64,000 nucleotides of DNA from Agromyces laixinhei (GCF_006337065.1 NZ_CP040872.1:124001-188000); one strand, 5' to 3'. Positions 32,008 to 42,901 are shown, counted from the stretch's first letter. Notes: generated from the letters alone by a model not told the origin. A program made the numbers and translations.

Positions 32008-34541
32008 CGTGTCTCCTGGTGTTCGTGGTCTGTCTCGGCGCGCACGGCGCGTTGGTCGCCGGCGGTCAGATGCATGGGGCCGGATGCCTCGCGCCCGCGC
32101 AGCACGACGCGGTCGACGTCGAGCACGCCGCCGTCGAGCTGCAGCGTGAGCTCGTCGCCGTCGATCTCGACGCGGCCCCACGCCGCACCGGTCGTGAAGA
32201 GGTATCGGCCATCGGCGGCCGGATCGAACGAGAGGGTGCGCGCCGGGGCATCCCACTGCGCGCCGCTGAACGCGAGCAGCAGCGCCCATGAGGCGAGCGA
32301 GCGAGCGTAGTGATTGCCGCACTCGATCTCGTTCCACGGGTTTCGCATGCTGCCGTCGTAGCGGGCTCGCAGCGTCCGCTCGACGAGCAGTGCGTCGTCG
32401 ACGAGTCCCGCGTACACGAGGCTCGCCGCGACCTGGTGCTCGATGCCGGTCCAGATCTCGTCGGAGTAGACGAAGGGAATCGCGGGCCGACCGCCTCGCG
32501 GCCAGGAGGCGAGCAGCAGTCCGCCCTCGTCGTTCAGGGCGTAGACCCGCTGCGTGCTCTCGTGTTCGGTGAGGTCGCTGCGGTGGTTGTGACGCACGAT
32601 CGCGCGGAGCGCGCTGCGCACGTGGTCGGGCGGAAGGATCTCGCCCAGTCCGTTGACCGAGGCGTGGAACTGGCCGAGCAGTTGGTCGGAGAGCACGCCG
32701 TCGCCGTACTGGTAGCGGTGCCCGTCGACGTCGTCGATGAGTTGCCGGTAGTACTCGCCGTTCCAGAGCGCCGCCTCCATGCCCGCGGCGCATCGCTCGG
32801 CGCGTTCCCGCCAGTCGGCCGCGAGACCCGTTTCGCCGAGATGGGCCGCCATGCGCGCGCCGGCGTGCAGCGCGGCCAGGAACATGCCGTTGGCGAGCGG
32901 TTCGACGCCGTGGAACTCGATGTCGTAGGTGTTGTGCAGTTCGCCGTCGAGCAGGCCGTCGCCGTCGCGGTCCCACTCGCGGATCGCGTAGTCGAGGGTG
33001 CGCACCGCCGCAGGCCACAGCTCGCGAAGGAAGTCGTCGTCGCCCGAGAACCGCCACTCGCGGTGCAGGCGCAGGAAGGTGCCGAGCTGCCCGTCGACGG
33101 CCGGGCCCATGAACCAGGAGGGGCCGCCGAAGACGCGGTTCGACCGGAACTTCTGGGCGCCCGCGTCATCCGTCTCGAGCAGGAACTCGACCCGGCGCGC
33201 ACTGCGCTCGAGCGACGGGAACAGCCATGCGGCCGTCTGCGCGTACGACCAGACGTGCGTGCAGGTGCCCTCGCACGAGCCGCCGTGGTCGAACGACCCC
33301 TCCCATGCGGCGAACACCGGCGCGTCGCCGAGCTCGGGGTTCGGGTGTTCGACCACGAAACAGGTCGTCGAACGGAGGGTCGCGATGTTCGCCCCGACGG
33401 CGTCGGCGATCACGGGGTCGAGCGTGCCGCCGTAGAGCGCATCGACGAATGCGCGCGTCGAGGCCTCGAGGGTCGGCAGTTCGCGGTGCAGATGGGATGC
33501 CGCGGCCCACGCGTCGGGCCAGAGCGACGCGTAACGGTTGCGCACCACGGCGGCGGGGTCGGCATCGCCGAAGACGATGTGCCCGTACCACCCGCGCCGA
33601 CGGTTCGGGAAACTCCACGCGAGCACGAACTCGAAGTCGCGGGACTGCCCTGGCGCCAGCTCGTGCACGATGCCGAGCGTGCCGGTGCGGAGCCTCGGGA
33701 GCTTCTCGAAGAGCGCCTCCTCGGTCATCGGTGCGCCGTCGTCGGAGTCGGCGAAGAGGCCGCGCGGGCGATCCTCGAGCGTCAGCCGCGCCTCGGGTTC
33801 GAGCAGTCCGTCGGCGGTGAGATCGCTCCAGAAGAGCCGCGGGCCGTCGGGCCAGAACCCGGTCACCCATTGGGGCTTCGCGGTCGTCGAGGCATCCGTC
33901 GTCGTGAGGCTCATCGTGCCGTACCCGAAGTCGTCGTCGGGCAGCCCGATGCCGAAATCGAGCCCGCGCACGGCGCCGTCATCGCGCCAGCGCACCGTCT
34001 GCGCGGCACGCATGCCGAACGGCCCGTCACCGCGCCCCGCGGTGTGGGTGAGCGAGCCGGCGACCGTGACCCTGACGGGCACCTCTGCAGGGTTCGTGAC
34101 GCGGTAGCGCAGCACGGCGGCGGGAATGCCCGAGGCGTCGGCGTCGAGCGGCACGAGCGGCGTGAAGGCCGTGAGCGACACCTCGACCGGCAGCACCTCG
34201 TCGTCGAAGTCGATGTCGACGACGGGGTACTCGCCGTGCATCGTTGCGCCGGCCAGACGCGGCAGCCCGGCGAGCCGGTCGAAGCCGTACCCGGCATCCC
34301 AGTCGTGGCGCCCGGTGAGCCGCCCCTCGAGCACCCGGGTCACCGCCGTGCCGCCCAGGGGTGCCGCGTGGATGGCGAAGAAGGTGTTGGGGTTCAGGCG
34401 CCCCTTGTCGGGCAGGTTCTCGAGCTCCCAATCGCGCAGCTCGCCGCGGGCACCGAGCGAGACGTTGCCGGTGCCGATGCCTCCGAGCGGGAACGCCGCG
34501 CGCTCCGCGGTGTGCGGGATTCCTCGTGCTCGGCGGGTCAT
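32004..34541 (-). CDS. GH116-family glycosidase (probable exo-beta-D-arabinofuranosidase)
   Basis: An 845-residue cytosolic glycosidase without signal peptide. The ATG at 34541 follows AGGAGG and overlaps the kinase stop. N-terminal beta-sandwich (about 1-330) opens with FPLGGIGTGNVSLGARGELRDWEL, typical of the GBA2/DUF608 group. The helical (alpha/alpha)6 catalytic domain contains GTCTHVWSYAQTAAWLFP, NTYDIEFHG (about residue 535, matching the NTYD acid/base motif of GH116), IPFVYSDEIWTGIEHQVA and NPWNEIECGNHYARSLASW. GH116 includes beta-glucosidases, but also the exo-beta-D-arabinofuranosidase of Microbacterium arabinogalactanolyticum. The presence of GH172 and GH183 here favours the latter activity. 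Its stop overlaps the isomerase ATG. Confidence 0.85.
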   Translation of the reverse strand: MTRRARGIPHTAERAAFPLGGIGTGNVSLGARGELRDWELENLPDKGRLNPNTFFAIHAAPLGGTAVTRVLEGRLTGRHDWDAGYGFDRLAGLPRLAGATMHGEYPVVDIDFDDEVLPVEVSLTAFTPLVPLDADASGIPAAVLRYRVTNPAEVPVRVTVAGSLTHTAGRGDGPFGMRAAQTVRWRDDGAVRGLDFGIGLPDDDFGYGTMSLTTTDASTTAKPQWVTGFWPDGPRLFWSDLTADGLLEPEARLTLEDRPRGLFADSDDGAPMTEEALFEKLPRLRTGTLGIVHELAPGQSRDFEFVLAWSFPNRRRGWYGHIVFGDADPAAVVRNRYASLWPDAWAAASHLHRELPTLEASTRAFVDALYGGTLDPVIADAVGANIATLRSTTCFVVEHPNPELGDAPVFAAWEGSFDHGGSCEGTCTHVWSYAQTAAWLFPSLERSARRVEFLLETDDAGAQKFRSNRVFGGPSWFMGPAVDGQLGTFLRLHREWRFSGDDDFLRELWPAAVRTLDYAIREWDRDGDGLLDGELHNTYDIEFHGVEPLANGMFLAALHAGARMAAHLGETGLAADWRERAERCAAGMEAALWNGEYYRQLIDDVDGHRYQYGDGVLSDQLLGQFHASVNGLGEILPPDHVRSALRAIVRHNHRSDLTEHESTQRVYALNDEGGLLLASWPRGGRPAIPFVYSDEIWTGIEHQVAASLVYAGLVDDALLVERTLRARYDGSMRNPWNEIECGNHYARSLASWALLLAFSGAQWDAPARTLSFDPAADGRYLFTTGAAWGRVEIDGDELTLQLDGGVLDVDRVVLRGREASGPMHLTAGDQRAVRAETDHEHQETR

Positions 34542-36106
34542 CGCGCGTCCTCCTGGCGGTCGTTGTCGTGGTCGTCGGCACTGTCGTGGTCGTGGGCGCT
34601 CTCGCCCGCCTCGCGCTGCACCTGGGCGAGTTCGTGCACGAGCCCCGCGGTCGCTGCGTACAGTCGCAGGTAGCGCTCGAAGAGCACGTCGTAATCGGCG
34701 GCGACCTCCGGCCGCGGCCGGATCGTCGAGGCGACGGGGTTCCAGTCGGCGATGCTCGGCGGTGCGACATCGGCGGTCGCGGTCGCCGCGAGGAATGCCG
34801 CCCCGTAGCTCGCCCCGATCGTCGTCTGCGGCACCTCCTGCTCGAGCCCCGTGACATCCGAGACGATCTGCAGCCACAGCACCCCCTGCGTGCCGCCGCC
34901 GACGGCGACGATCCGACGGATGTCGGCGCCTGCGGCGCGCATGGTCTCGACGTTGTGCCGCACGCCGAGGGCGGTCGCCTCGAGGGCGGCGCGATAGAGG
35001 TCGCCGCGGGTGTGGCTGAGGGTGAGCCCGGCGACCACGCCGCGGGCGTCGGGGTCGAGGATCGGGGTTCGTTCCCCGGCGAAGTACGGCAGCATCACGA
35101 GGCCGCGGGCGCCGACGCCGGACTCGGCGGCCTCGGCGAGCAGGGTCGGGTAGTCGGCGGCGGTGAGTCCTTTCAGCCACGCCGTGAGTGCGCCCGAGGT
35201 CGCGAGCCCGCCGGCGAGGTTGCGGGTGCCCTCGAACGCCCCGACCGTGGTCCACATCGACGGGGTGCGCAGCGTCTCGTCGCCCGTTGCGATGAGGAAC
35301 ATCGTCGTGCCGTACATGAGCATGAGGTCGCCCGAGCCGTGGGCGCCCACGCTGACGGCTTCGCTCCACGCGTCGATCGTGCCGGCGATGACGGGAGTGC
35401 CGGCCGGGATGCCGCACACGGCCGAAGCTTCATCGGTGACGGCGCCGACGATGTCGCCCGCCCACACGAGTCGCGGCGCCTCGATGCCGCCGGCGAATCG
35501 CCCCCACCACGGCTCGTGCCACGCCTCGGCCTCGATGTCGTAGAGCGGCGAGACCTGGCTGGCCGACTGATGGTCGAGCACGTAGGCGCCGGTCAGCTTG
35601 CGTGCCAGCCACGACGCCGGCATGAAGAGGCGGCGGGCCCGGGCGAACGCCTCGGGCTCCTCGTCGGCGACCCAGCGGATCTTCGGCCCGCCCGCCTGCG
35701 AGGTGAGCGTCGAGCCGCCGACCCTCGTGATCTCGTCGATGCCGAGTTGCTGCGACATCCACTCGATCTGCGCTGCCGCCCTCGTGTCGACCCCGTACAG
35801 GATCGCCGGGCGCACCGGTTCATCGTCGTCGTCGGCGAGGAGCACGCAGGGCCCCATGCCGCTGACGCCGACGCCCGCCAGCTCGACCTCGACGCCGAGA
35901 GCGGATGCCTCGGCGAGCAGCCGCCGCGAGAGCTCGGCGAACTCGTGCCACCAGATGCGGCCGTCCATCTCGACCATGCCGGCCTGCGGGCGCTGCACCT
36001 CATGCGCCACCGACGCGGTCGCGAGGATGGCTCCGTCTGCCGCGACGAGCACGCCCTTGCTGCTCGAGGTGCCGATATCGACACCGAGCGTGCACCGCTT
36101 CGGCAT
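34538..36106 (-). CDS. FGGY-family carbohydrate kinase (probable D-ribulokinase)
   Basis: A 522-residue sugar kinase. Phosphate-1 motif CTLGVDIGTSSSKGVLVAADG at the N-terminus, MVEMDGRIWWHEF, VGVSGMGPCVLLAD, sugar-binding DHQSASQVSPLYD and TIDAWSEAVSVGAHGSGD, and the adenosine motif RRIVAVGGGTQGVLWLQIVSD are all intact. The C-terminal 20 residues are unusually rich in His/Asp. It heads a three-gene operon with GH116 and the isomerase; an isomerase plus FGGY kinase normally feeds a ketopentose 5-phosphate into the pentose phosphate pathway. Ribulokinase activity is inferred from context, as FGGY substrates are hard to read from sequence. An operator lies about 50 bp upstream. Confidence 0.87.
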   Translation of the reverse strand: MPKRCTLGVDIGTSSSKGVLVAADGAILATASVAHEVQRPQAGMVEMDGRIWWHEFAELSRRLLAEASALGVEVELAGVGVSGMGPCVLLADDDDEPVRPAILYGVDTRAAAQIEWMSQQLGIDEITRVGGSTLTSQAGGPKIRWVADEEPEAFARARRLFMPASWLARKLTGAYVLDHQSASQVSPLYDIEAEAWHEPWWGRFAGGIEAPRLVWAGDIVGAVTDEASAVCGIPAGTPVIAGTIDAWSEAVSVGAHGSGDLMLMYGTTMFLIATGDETLRTPSMWTTVGAFEGTRNLAGGLATSGALTAWLKGLTAADYPTLLAEAAESGVGARGLVMLPYFAGERTPILDPDARGVVAGLTLSHTRGDLYRAALEATALGVRHNVETMRAAGADIRRIVAVGGGTQGVLWLQIVSDVTGLEQEVPQTTIGASYGAAFLAATATADVAPPSIADWNPVASTIRPRPEVAADYDVLFERYLRLYAATAGLVHELAQVQREAGESAHDHDSADDHDNDRQEDAR

Positions 36107-36155
36107 GGCGTTCCTCCTCGATCGCAGCCAAGTCCCCTCGTGCCGAAACTCTAGG

Positions 36156-36169
36156 CGAAATCGATTTCA
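36156..36169. promoter_or_regulatory. LacI operator before the kinase-GH116-isomerase operon
   Basis: CGAAATCGATTTCA, with the perfect palindrome GAAATCGATTTC at 36157-36168, 50 bp upstream of the kinase ATG. One of four sites of the same consensus in the D-arabinan locus. Confidence 0.85.
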
Positions 36170-36215
36170 TGATCAACCGCGCCTCGCACGACGTGCGAGA
36201 GCAGGGCCCCCAGGG

Positions 36216-37205
36216 TCAGGCGCCCGGGCGCCCTCGGGCCGGCTGCACCTCGCCGCGCAGCACGACCGTGCGAGCCTGCTGGTCGTCGCCCGAGAGACGC
36301 TCGAGCAGCATCTTCGCCGCGGTCACGCCCATGTGGCGCGCCGGCAGCTTCACGACCGTGACGGCGCTCGGCGACAGCGTGGTGAACGGCAGCGAGCCGA
36401 CGACCGCGACCCCGAACGCCGGCGGGGTGAGTCCGCGTTCGGTCAGCACCTGGATCGCGCCGACCCCGAGCAGGTTGTTGGCCGCGACGACCGCATCGGG
36501 CGGTTCGGGAAGCGCGAGAAGCTCCTCCACCGACTCACGGCCGCCGTCGACGCGGAAGGTCGAGTACCGCAGCAGTTCATCGGCGTCCACGCCGGGGCAC
36601 TCGCGCGCCATGACCGCACGCCAGCCCGATGCGCGCTCGGCGGCCGTCTCGATGTGCTGCGGGCCCGTGATGCAGGCGATGCGACGGTACCCGGCCTGCA
36701 CGAGATGCTCGGTCGCGGCCTGCCCGGCCGTGCGGTTGGCCATGACCACGCCGTCGATGTCGTAACCCGTGCTCCGGTCGACCGCGACGACCGGCCGCCC
36801 CGCAGCTCGGATGTCGTCGAGATTGGTCTGATCGGATGCCGCGGCGAGGATCACTCCCGCCATGTGCTCGGAGATCGCGATCTGGAGGTAGGTCGCCTCC
36901 TTGTCGACCTGGGCGTCGGTGTTGCAGAGCACGACCGAGAAGCCGGCCTTCTGCGCGACGTCTTCGACGCCACGGGCGAGTTCGGTGAAGTACGGGTTCT
37001 CGATGTCGGGGATGACGAGTGCGATGACCTCGGACTCCTGCTTTCGCAGGGTGCGGGCGGTGCGATTGGGGGTGAACCTGAGCTGCTTCGCGGCATCGCG
37101 CACCGCGGCCGACTTCTCGTCGGAGACCGTCACCCCGTTGAAGACACGCGAGACCGTCGCCGGGGAGACCCCGGCGAGTTTCGCCACCTCGTAGATCGTC
37201 GCCAT
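36216..37205 (-). CDS. LacI-family regulator of the D-arabinan locus
   Basis: A 329-residue repressor from the ATG at 37205, which gives the standard ATIYEVAKLAGVSPATVSRV start; an ATG at 37238 would add 11 residues. Hinge region FTPNRTARTLRKQESEVIAL and effector domain (IPDIENPYFTELARGVEDVA, DAVVAANNLLGVGAIQVL) are complete. It stands between the kinase operon and the divergent GH172 gene. Operators with the TGAAATCGATTTCA consensus occur just upstream of its own gene/GH172, before the kinase, before the binding protein and before GH183. The inducer would be a D-arabinan fragment or D-arabinose-derived metabolite. Confidence 0.92.
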   Translation of the reverse strand: MATIYEVAKLAGVSPATVSRVFNGVTVSDEKSAAVRDAAKQLRFTPNRTARTLRKQESEVIALVIPDIENPYFTELARGVEDVAQKAGFSVVLCNTDAQVDKEATYLQIAISEHMAGVILAAASDQTNLDDIRAAGRPVVAVDRSTGYDIDGVVMANRTAGQAATEHLVQAGYRRIACITGPQHIETAAERASGWRAVMARECPGVDADELLRYSTFRVDGGRESVEELLALPEPPDAVVAANNLLGVGAIQVLTERGLTPPAFGVAVVGSLPFTTLSPSAVTVVKLPARHMGVTAAKMLLERLSGDDQQARTVVLRGEVQPARGRPGA

Positions 37206-37262
37206 GCGCCCTGCCCCTGCGCCGGCCCGCGTTGACATGCCGGTGAGGCAACCTTACAGTGT

Positions 37263-37276
37263 TGAAATCGATTCCA
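37263..37276. promoter_or_regulatory. LacI operator between lacI and GH172
   Basis: TGAAATCGATTCCA, one mismatch from a perfect palindrome, 58 bp downstream of the 5' end of the divergent lacI gene and 44 bp before the GH172 start. It can serve both promoters. Confidence 0.82.
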
Positions 37277-37319
37277 GCAGCGCGACGTCCGCCGTGCCGA
37301 CACGAGGAAGTGGCCGATC

Positions 37320-38462
<1,143 letters not shown>

Positions 38463-38475
38463 CGCGGGACGTCTG

Positions 38476-40227
38476 CTACGAGTTCCCGCCGTCGGCGCTC
38501 CACGCCCGCCAGAGGTCGGCGTAGCTGCCACCGCGAGCGAGCAACTCATCGTGGGTGCCGAGTTCGGCCAGCTCCCCGGCATCGATCACCGCGATCCGGT
38601 CCGCGTCGTATGCGGTGGCCAACCGGTGCGCGATGGCGATCACCGTGCGCCCGTCCATGACGGCCGCGAATGCGGCCTCGAGATCGCGGGCGGCCGTCGG
38701 ATCGATGGCCGACGTCGCCTCATCGAGGATCACGGTGTGCGGATCGGCCAGCACGACGCGGGCGAGGGCGAGCTGCTGCTCCTGGGCGCCGGTCAACGGG
38801 TGTCCAGCCGATCCGACCGTCGTGCCCCACCCATCGGGCAGTCGATCCACCCAGTCGGCTGCGCCAGTGGCCTGCAGGGCCCGCAGCACCTCATCGTCGC
38901 TCGCGCTCGACCGAGCGAGCCGCACGTTGTCGAAGACGCTTGCCGCGAAGATGTGGCTCTCCTGCGTCACGAGCAGCACTTCGCGGCGGCGGCGTTCGAG
39001 CGGAACCTCGCGCACGTCGACCCCGCCGATCGTCGCGCGACCCGCGGTCGGATCGTCGATTCCGGCGAGGAGCCGTGCGAGGGTCGACTTGCCGGCACCG
39101 GATGCGCCGACGATGGCGAGCCGCTCGCCGGGCACGATGCGCAGGGAGACGCCATGCAGCACCTCGTGACCGGTGCGGTAGGCGAAGCGCACGTCGCGTA
39201 GCTCGACATCGGTCGACGATGGCACCGCCTCGCCGCCCGGCCGCTCGCGTACCTCACCGACGCCGAGAATGCGAGCGAACGAGACGAGGCCCTTCTGCAG
39301 CTCGTCGGTCCACCCGATCAAGGCTTCGAGCGGGGCGACCAGCGCCGACGCGTAGAGCGTGACGGTGACCACGGTGCCGATGGAGACGTGACCTTGGATC
39401 GCGAGCCAGCCACCCCACGCGAGCGAGCTGAACACCGGTATCGCGAACGCGAGGTTCGACCACGGCAGCACCACCATGCGCAACTGGATCCGCCCGACTG
39501 CCGTAAGCCAATGGCGAGCGAGCACGTCGTCGATCGACCGGTTGCGAACCTCGGCGAGGCTCAGTGCCTCAACCGTGCGGGCGCCGTTCGCCGTCTCGGT
39601 GAGCGACGCGAAGAGCGGTCCGTAGCTGGCACCGAGACGCTCGTAGACGCCGACCGCGCGCTTCATGTACCACCGCATGACCACGATGAGCACGGGCACC
39701 GCCAGGAGGTAGGCCGGGGCGATGAGCGGCGACGTCAGCACAGCGGCCACGAGCGTGAGGATCACCGTCACCCCGGCGATGAGCGACTCGGGCAATGCCC
39801 GTCGCACCGTCTCGGAGACGGAGCTGATGTCCTGGGTCGTGCGCGTGACGAGTTCCCCGGTGCCCACCGATTCGACGAGCCCCATCGGCACGCGGAGCAC
39901 ATCGGACATGAACTGATCGCGCAGATGGGTGAACACGTCTTCGCCGAGCACCAGAGCCGCACGAATGGCCGTCATGACGAGCACGGCCTGCACCAGTACG
40001 CACGCCAGCATCGCCGCTCCGTACGCGGACGCCTCGGCCGGTCCGGCCCCCGCAGTGAGCCGGTCGATGAGCGCACCGACGAGACGTGGCGGGGCAAGTC
40101 CGGCGAGCGCGGATGCGCCGAACAGTGCGATGACGACGACGAATCCGACCCGATGCGTGCGCCAGATCGACCGGAGTTCGTTGCGAACCCGGTCGCGCCC
40201 GGCGCCCGGAAGTACCGTCTCGGTCAT
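38476..40227 (-). CDS. ABC exporter half-transporter (catalytic Walker A/B, degenerate signature)
   Basis: A 583-residue membrane-ATPase fusion: six helices in the first 330 residues (VGFVVVIALFGASALAGLAPP, LIAPAYLLAVPVLIVVM) and a nucleotide-binding domain. Walker A GASGAGKST (about 374-382) and Walker B HTVILDEATSAIDP (about 498-511) are canonical, but the signature is LTGAQEQQ instead of LSGGQ. The ATG at 40227 overlaps the stop of its partner gene. The ABC signature of the partner is normal while its Walker motifs are not, so the two form a heterodimer with one active ATP site. Substrate unknown; drug, lipid or peptide export are the usual roles. Confidence 0.9.
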   Translation of the reverse strand: MTETVLPGAGRDRVRNELRSIWRTHRVGFVVVIALFGASALAGLAPPRLVGALIDRLTAGAGPAEASAYGAAMLACVLVQAVLVMTAIRAALVLGEDVFTHLRDQFMSDVLRVPMGLVESVGTGELVTRTTQDISSVSETVRRALPESLIAGVTVILTLVAAVLTSPLIAPAYLLAVPVLIVVMRWYMKRAVGVYERLGASYGPLFASLTETANGARTVEALSLAEVRNRSIDDVLARHWLTAVGRIQLRMVVLPWSNLAFAIPVFSSLAWGGWLAIQGHVSIGTVVTVTLYASALVAPLEALIGWTDELQKGLVSFARILGVGEVRERPGGEAVPSSTDVELRDVRFAYRTGHEVLHGVSLRIVPGERLAIVGASGAGKSTLARLLAGIDDPTAGRATIGGVDVREVPLERRRREVLLVTQESHIFAASVFDNVRLARSSASDDEVLRALQATGAADWVDRLPDGWGTTVGSAGHPLTGAQEQQLALARVVLADPHTVILDEATSAIDPTAARDLEAAFAAVMDGRTVIAIAHRLATAYDADRIAVIDAGELAELGTHDELLARGGSYADLWRAWSADGGNS

Positions 40228-42011
40228 GACGTCTCCTCCGCCCGCAGCACGATGCCGCGGTAGTCGGCCTCGAGCTGCAGCAGCTCCTCGTGCGCCCCGT
40301 CGGCGACGAGCCTTCCGGCCCCGTCGATCAACGCCACTCGATCGCTCACGCCGAGCACGAGCGGGCTGGTACTGACGATCATCGTCGTGCGCCCGCGCCG
40401 ATAGTCCCGCAAGCCCGCCGCGATGCGCTCCTCGGTCGACGCGTCGACCGAGGACGTCGGCTCGTGCAGCACGAGCAACTGCGGTTCGCAGAGCAGGCTC
40501 CGCGCGGCTCCCAGACGTTGCCGCTGCCCACCGGAGAACTCGACTCCGCGCTCGCCGACCACCGCGTCGAGCCGGCCGTCGACCGACTCGACGATGTCGA
40601 TCGCGTCCACAGCGGCGACGGCACGCAGGATGATCTCGTCGTCGCGACGGCCCCGGGGATCGAGCAGTTCCCGCAGCGTGCCGCTGAACAGGAACGGCAC
40701 CGGGTCCGAGACCACGATCCGGTCGCGAACCACATCGATGGGGATCTCTGCGATGTTCACCCCCTGCAGGCGCACGACGGCTTCGGGGTCGTCGGGCGCC
40801 AGGCGCCCGATCCGATCGACGAGCGCGCGCGCCTGAACGGAGTCTCCGACGGCGACGCCGAGCAACTCCCCCGCCCGTACGCGCAGACGGCTGCGCTCGT
40901 CGAACAGTTGTTCCCAGTCGAGTGCCGGATCCGCCCCGCCACCGTGGTGCTCTGCCGTCTGGGCGGCCTTCAGCGCTTCCGCGACGCCGGGCGCCCGGCC
41001 GTCGACCTCCCGTGGCCACAGCGGAGCCACCTCGAGCAGCCTCGTGATCTGCCGTGCCGCGATGAGCGCCCGCACCGCGACGGTCACCGCCTGGTTGAGC
41101 AGTGTGACGGGCAGCACCATGAAGCCGGCATAGCCGTAGAAGGACACCAGCTCACCGACGGTCAGTTCGCCCTGGGTGACGAGGAGGGCGCCGATCCAGG
41201 TCAGCCCGACCACGAGCGTGCCGGCGATCAGCACCTTGAGCGACTCAGCGATCGACATCGGCCTCGCGACCTTCTTGCCGGCATCGCGCGCCGCCGCCGA
41301 CCGCTCCCGGAACCGGGCGAGGAACCATTCCTCGCCGCCGATGCCGCGAAGCACCCGCAGCCCGCGCGCGCTGTCCGTGGCGACGGTGTTCATTTCCGAC
41401 GTCGCATCGCGCGCTTGCGTCTGGCGAGTGCGCAATGATCGCACGAGCAGGAACAGGAGCGCCGAGAAGGCCGGCACCCCCACGATGACGAGCCCGCCCA
41501 GCAGCAGTGAGTCACGCAGGAGAATCACGGCGACGGTTGCAAAGGAGATCAGCGCCGACACCAGCGATCCCACGTTGATCGCAACGAAGCTCAGCGCCCA
41601 GACATCGGAGGACGCCATGGTGACGACCGCACCGGGGTGCAGATCTCGCTCAGCGGCGACCGTGACGCGAGACGAGGCGCGAGCGATGATCTGGTCGACT
41701 CGCGACCATGATCGCTCGAAGTTGACCGATCCGGCGCGATCTCGCAAGCCCTGGATCAGGGAGTGTTGCAACTGCAGCAGCACCACGATGCCGAGCCACC
41801 GAAGGAACGCCCCGTAGTCGCCCGCCACCAGGCCCTCGTCGACCGCGCGACCGATCGCCCACGGCGTGAGTGCGAGACCCAGCAACCAGATGACATCGCA
41901 GACGGTGCCCTGTACGACCGTGGTCCACTGCCGGGCGACGAGCCACCGAAGCAATCCCCACGGGGTCACGCCGCGAGGGGGCGCGGCGAACGGCTCGGGG
42001 ATGGCGCGCAT
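40224..42011 (-). CDS. ABC exporter half-transporter (degenerate Walker A/B, canonical signature)
   Basis: A 595-residue membrane-ATPase fusion. Membrane helices occupy about 30-320. In the nucleotide-binding domain the Walker A position reads LLGVAVGDSVQARAL (about 380) without the GKS/T core, and Walker B is LLVLHEPTSSVDA with His in place of the magnesium-binding Asp. The signature FSGGQRQRLGAARSL (about 488) is perfect. The domain therefore donates a signature to the partner's ATP but cannot hydrolyse its own. It starts only 22 bp after the permease stop at 42034, so it may share the importer's transcript. Confidence 0.9.
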   Translation of the reverse strand: MRAIPEPFAAPPRGVTPWGLLRWLVARQWTTVVQGTVCDVIWLLGLALTPWAIGRAVDEGLVAGDYGAFLRWLGIVVLLQLQHSLIQGLRDRAGSVNFERSWSRVDQIIARASSRVTVAAERDLHPGAVVTMASSDVWALSFVAINVGSLVSALISFATVAVILLRDSLLLGGLVIVGVPAFSALLFLLVRSLRTRQTQARDATSEMNTVATDSARGLRVLRGIGGEEWFLARFRERSAAARDAGKKVARPMSIAESLKVLIAGTLVVGLTWIGALLVTQGELTVGELVSFYGYAGFMVLPVTLLNQAVTVAVRALIAARQITRLLEVAPLWPREVDGRAPGVAEALKAAQTAEHHGGGADPALDWEQLFDERSRLRVRAGELLGVAVGDSVQARALVDRIGRLAPDDPEAVVRLQGVNIAEIPIDVVRDRIVVSDPVPFLFSGTLRELLDPRGRRDDEIILRAVAAVDAIDIVESVDGRLDAVVGERGVEFSGGQRQRLGAARSLLCEPQLLVLHEPTSSVDASTEERIAAGLRDYRRGRTTMIVSTSPLVLGVSDRVALIDGAGRLVADGAHEELLQLEADYRGIVLRAEETS

Positions 42012-42033
42012 CGGCAGGATCCCTCGAACCGCG

Positions 42034-42900
42034 CTACTTCAGGCCGGCCAGCTTGATGTTGCCGATGATCTGCCGCTGGAAGATCAGGAACAGGATGATC
42101 ACCGGCGCAGCGGCGAGCACCGAGCCCGCCATCAGCAGGCCGAGTTCGGTCGAGCGTTCCGAGCGGAAGGTGGCGAGGTACTGCTGCACGACGTACTTGT
42201 CGGGGCTCGTGATCGTGAGGATCGGCCACACGTAGGAGTTCCAGTACAAGAGGAACGCGGTGATGCCCATCACGACGAACGGCGGCTTCGAGAGCGGGAG
42301 GAAGAGTCGGATGAAGATGGTGAATCGGTTGCAGCCGTCGAGCATCGCAGCCTCTTCGAGACTCGACGGGATGCTCAGGTAGAACTGGCGGATGAAGAAC
42401 ACCATGGCTGCACTCGCGGCACCCGGGAGAACCAGCACCGCGAGTGTGTCGAGCATCTGCAGGTTCGACACGACGATGAAACTCGTCAGCAGAATCGTCA
42501 TGGCGGGGATGAACAGCGTGGTGATCACGATGACCCAGAGTGTCCGCTTGAACCGGAAGTCGAGGCGGGCGAATGCGTACGCGGCGAGCGAGTTCACGGT
42601 GAGGCTCAGCAGCGTGAACAGCACTGCGCCGAAGAAGGTCCACGCCATCGTGCGAAGGAAGCTGGGGTCGGCGAGGATCTGGACGTAGTTCTCCCATTTC
42701 CACACTTCGGGAAAGAACTGGAAGGGTGTCTTGATCACCTCGGTCTTCGACTTGAAACCGGCGATGAGCATCCAGGCCAGAGGAAAGAGCGCCGCGAGAA
42801 TGTAGATCGTTCCGGCCACGCCCTTTCCGGTGGCGAAGAACCACCATCGGGCATCGCGCGTGGTGCGTCGGTGGGTGTCGAGTTCTGTGGTTCGGGCCAC
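42034..42900 (-). CDS. Carbohydrate ABC transporter permease, MalG type (D-arabinan locus)
   Basis: A 288-residue permease. The GTG at 42900 lies one base after the upstream permease stop. Features: N-terminal helix VAGTIYILAALFPLAWMLIAG, large outer loop (FFPEVWKWENYVQILADP), five more helices and the EAA loop SLEEAAMLDGCNRFTIFIRL. With its partner it forms the channel for the binding protein at 43947. No ATPase gene is present, so a shared MsiK-like ATPase is expected. Confidence 0.92.
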   Translation of the reverse strand: MARTTELDTHRRTTRDARWWFFATGKGVAGTIYILAALFPLAWMLIAGFKSKTEVIKTPFQFFPEVWKWENYVQILADPSFLRTMAWTFFGAVLFTLLSLTVNSLAAYAFARLDFRFKRTLWVIVITTLFIPAMTILLTSFIVVSNLQMLDTLAVLVLPGAASAAMVFFIRQFYLSIPSSLEEAAMLDGCNRFTIFIRLFLPLSKPPFVVMGITAFLLYWNSYVWPILTITSPDKYVVQQYLATFRSERSTELGLLMAGSVLAAAPVIILFLIFQRQIIGNIKLAGLK

Positions 42901-42901
42901 G

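Noticed and set aside
32310-34673. 787-codon plus-strand frame over the GH116 gene
   Set aside because: Antisense shadow; its translation is low-complexity Arg/Glu/Val-rich, while the minus strand has clear GH116 motifs.
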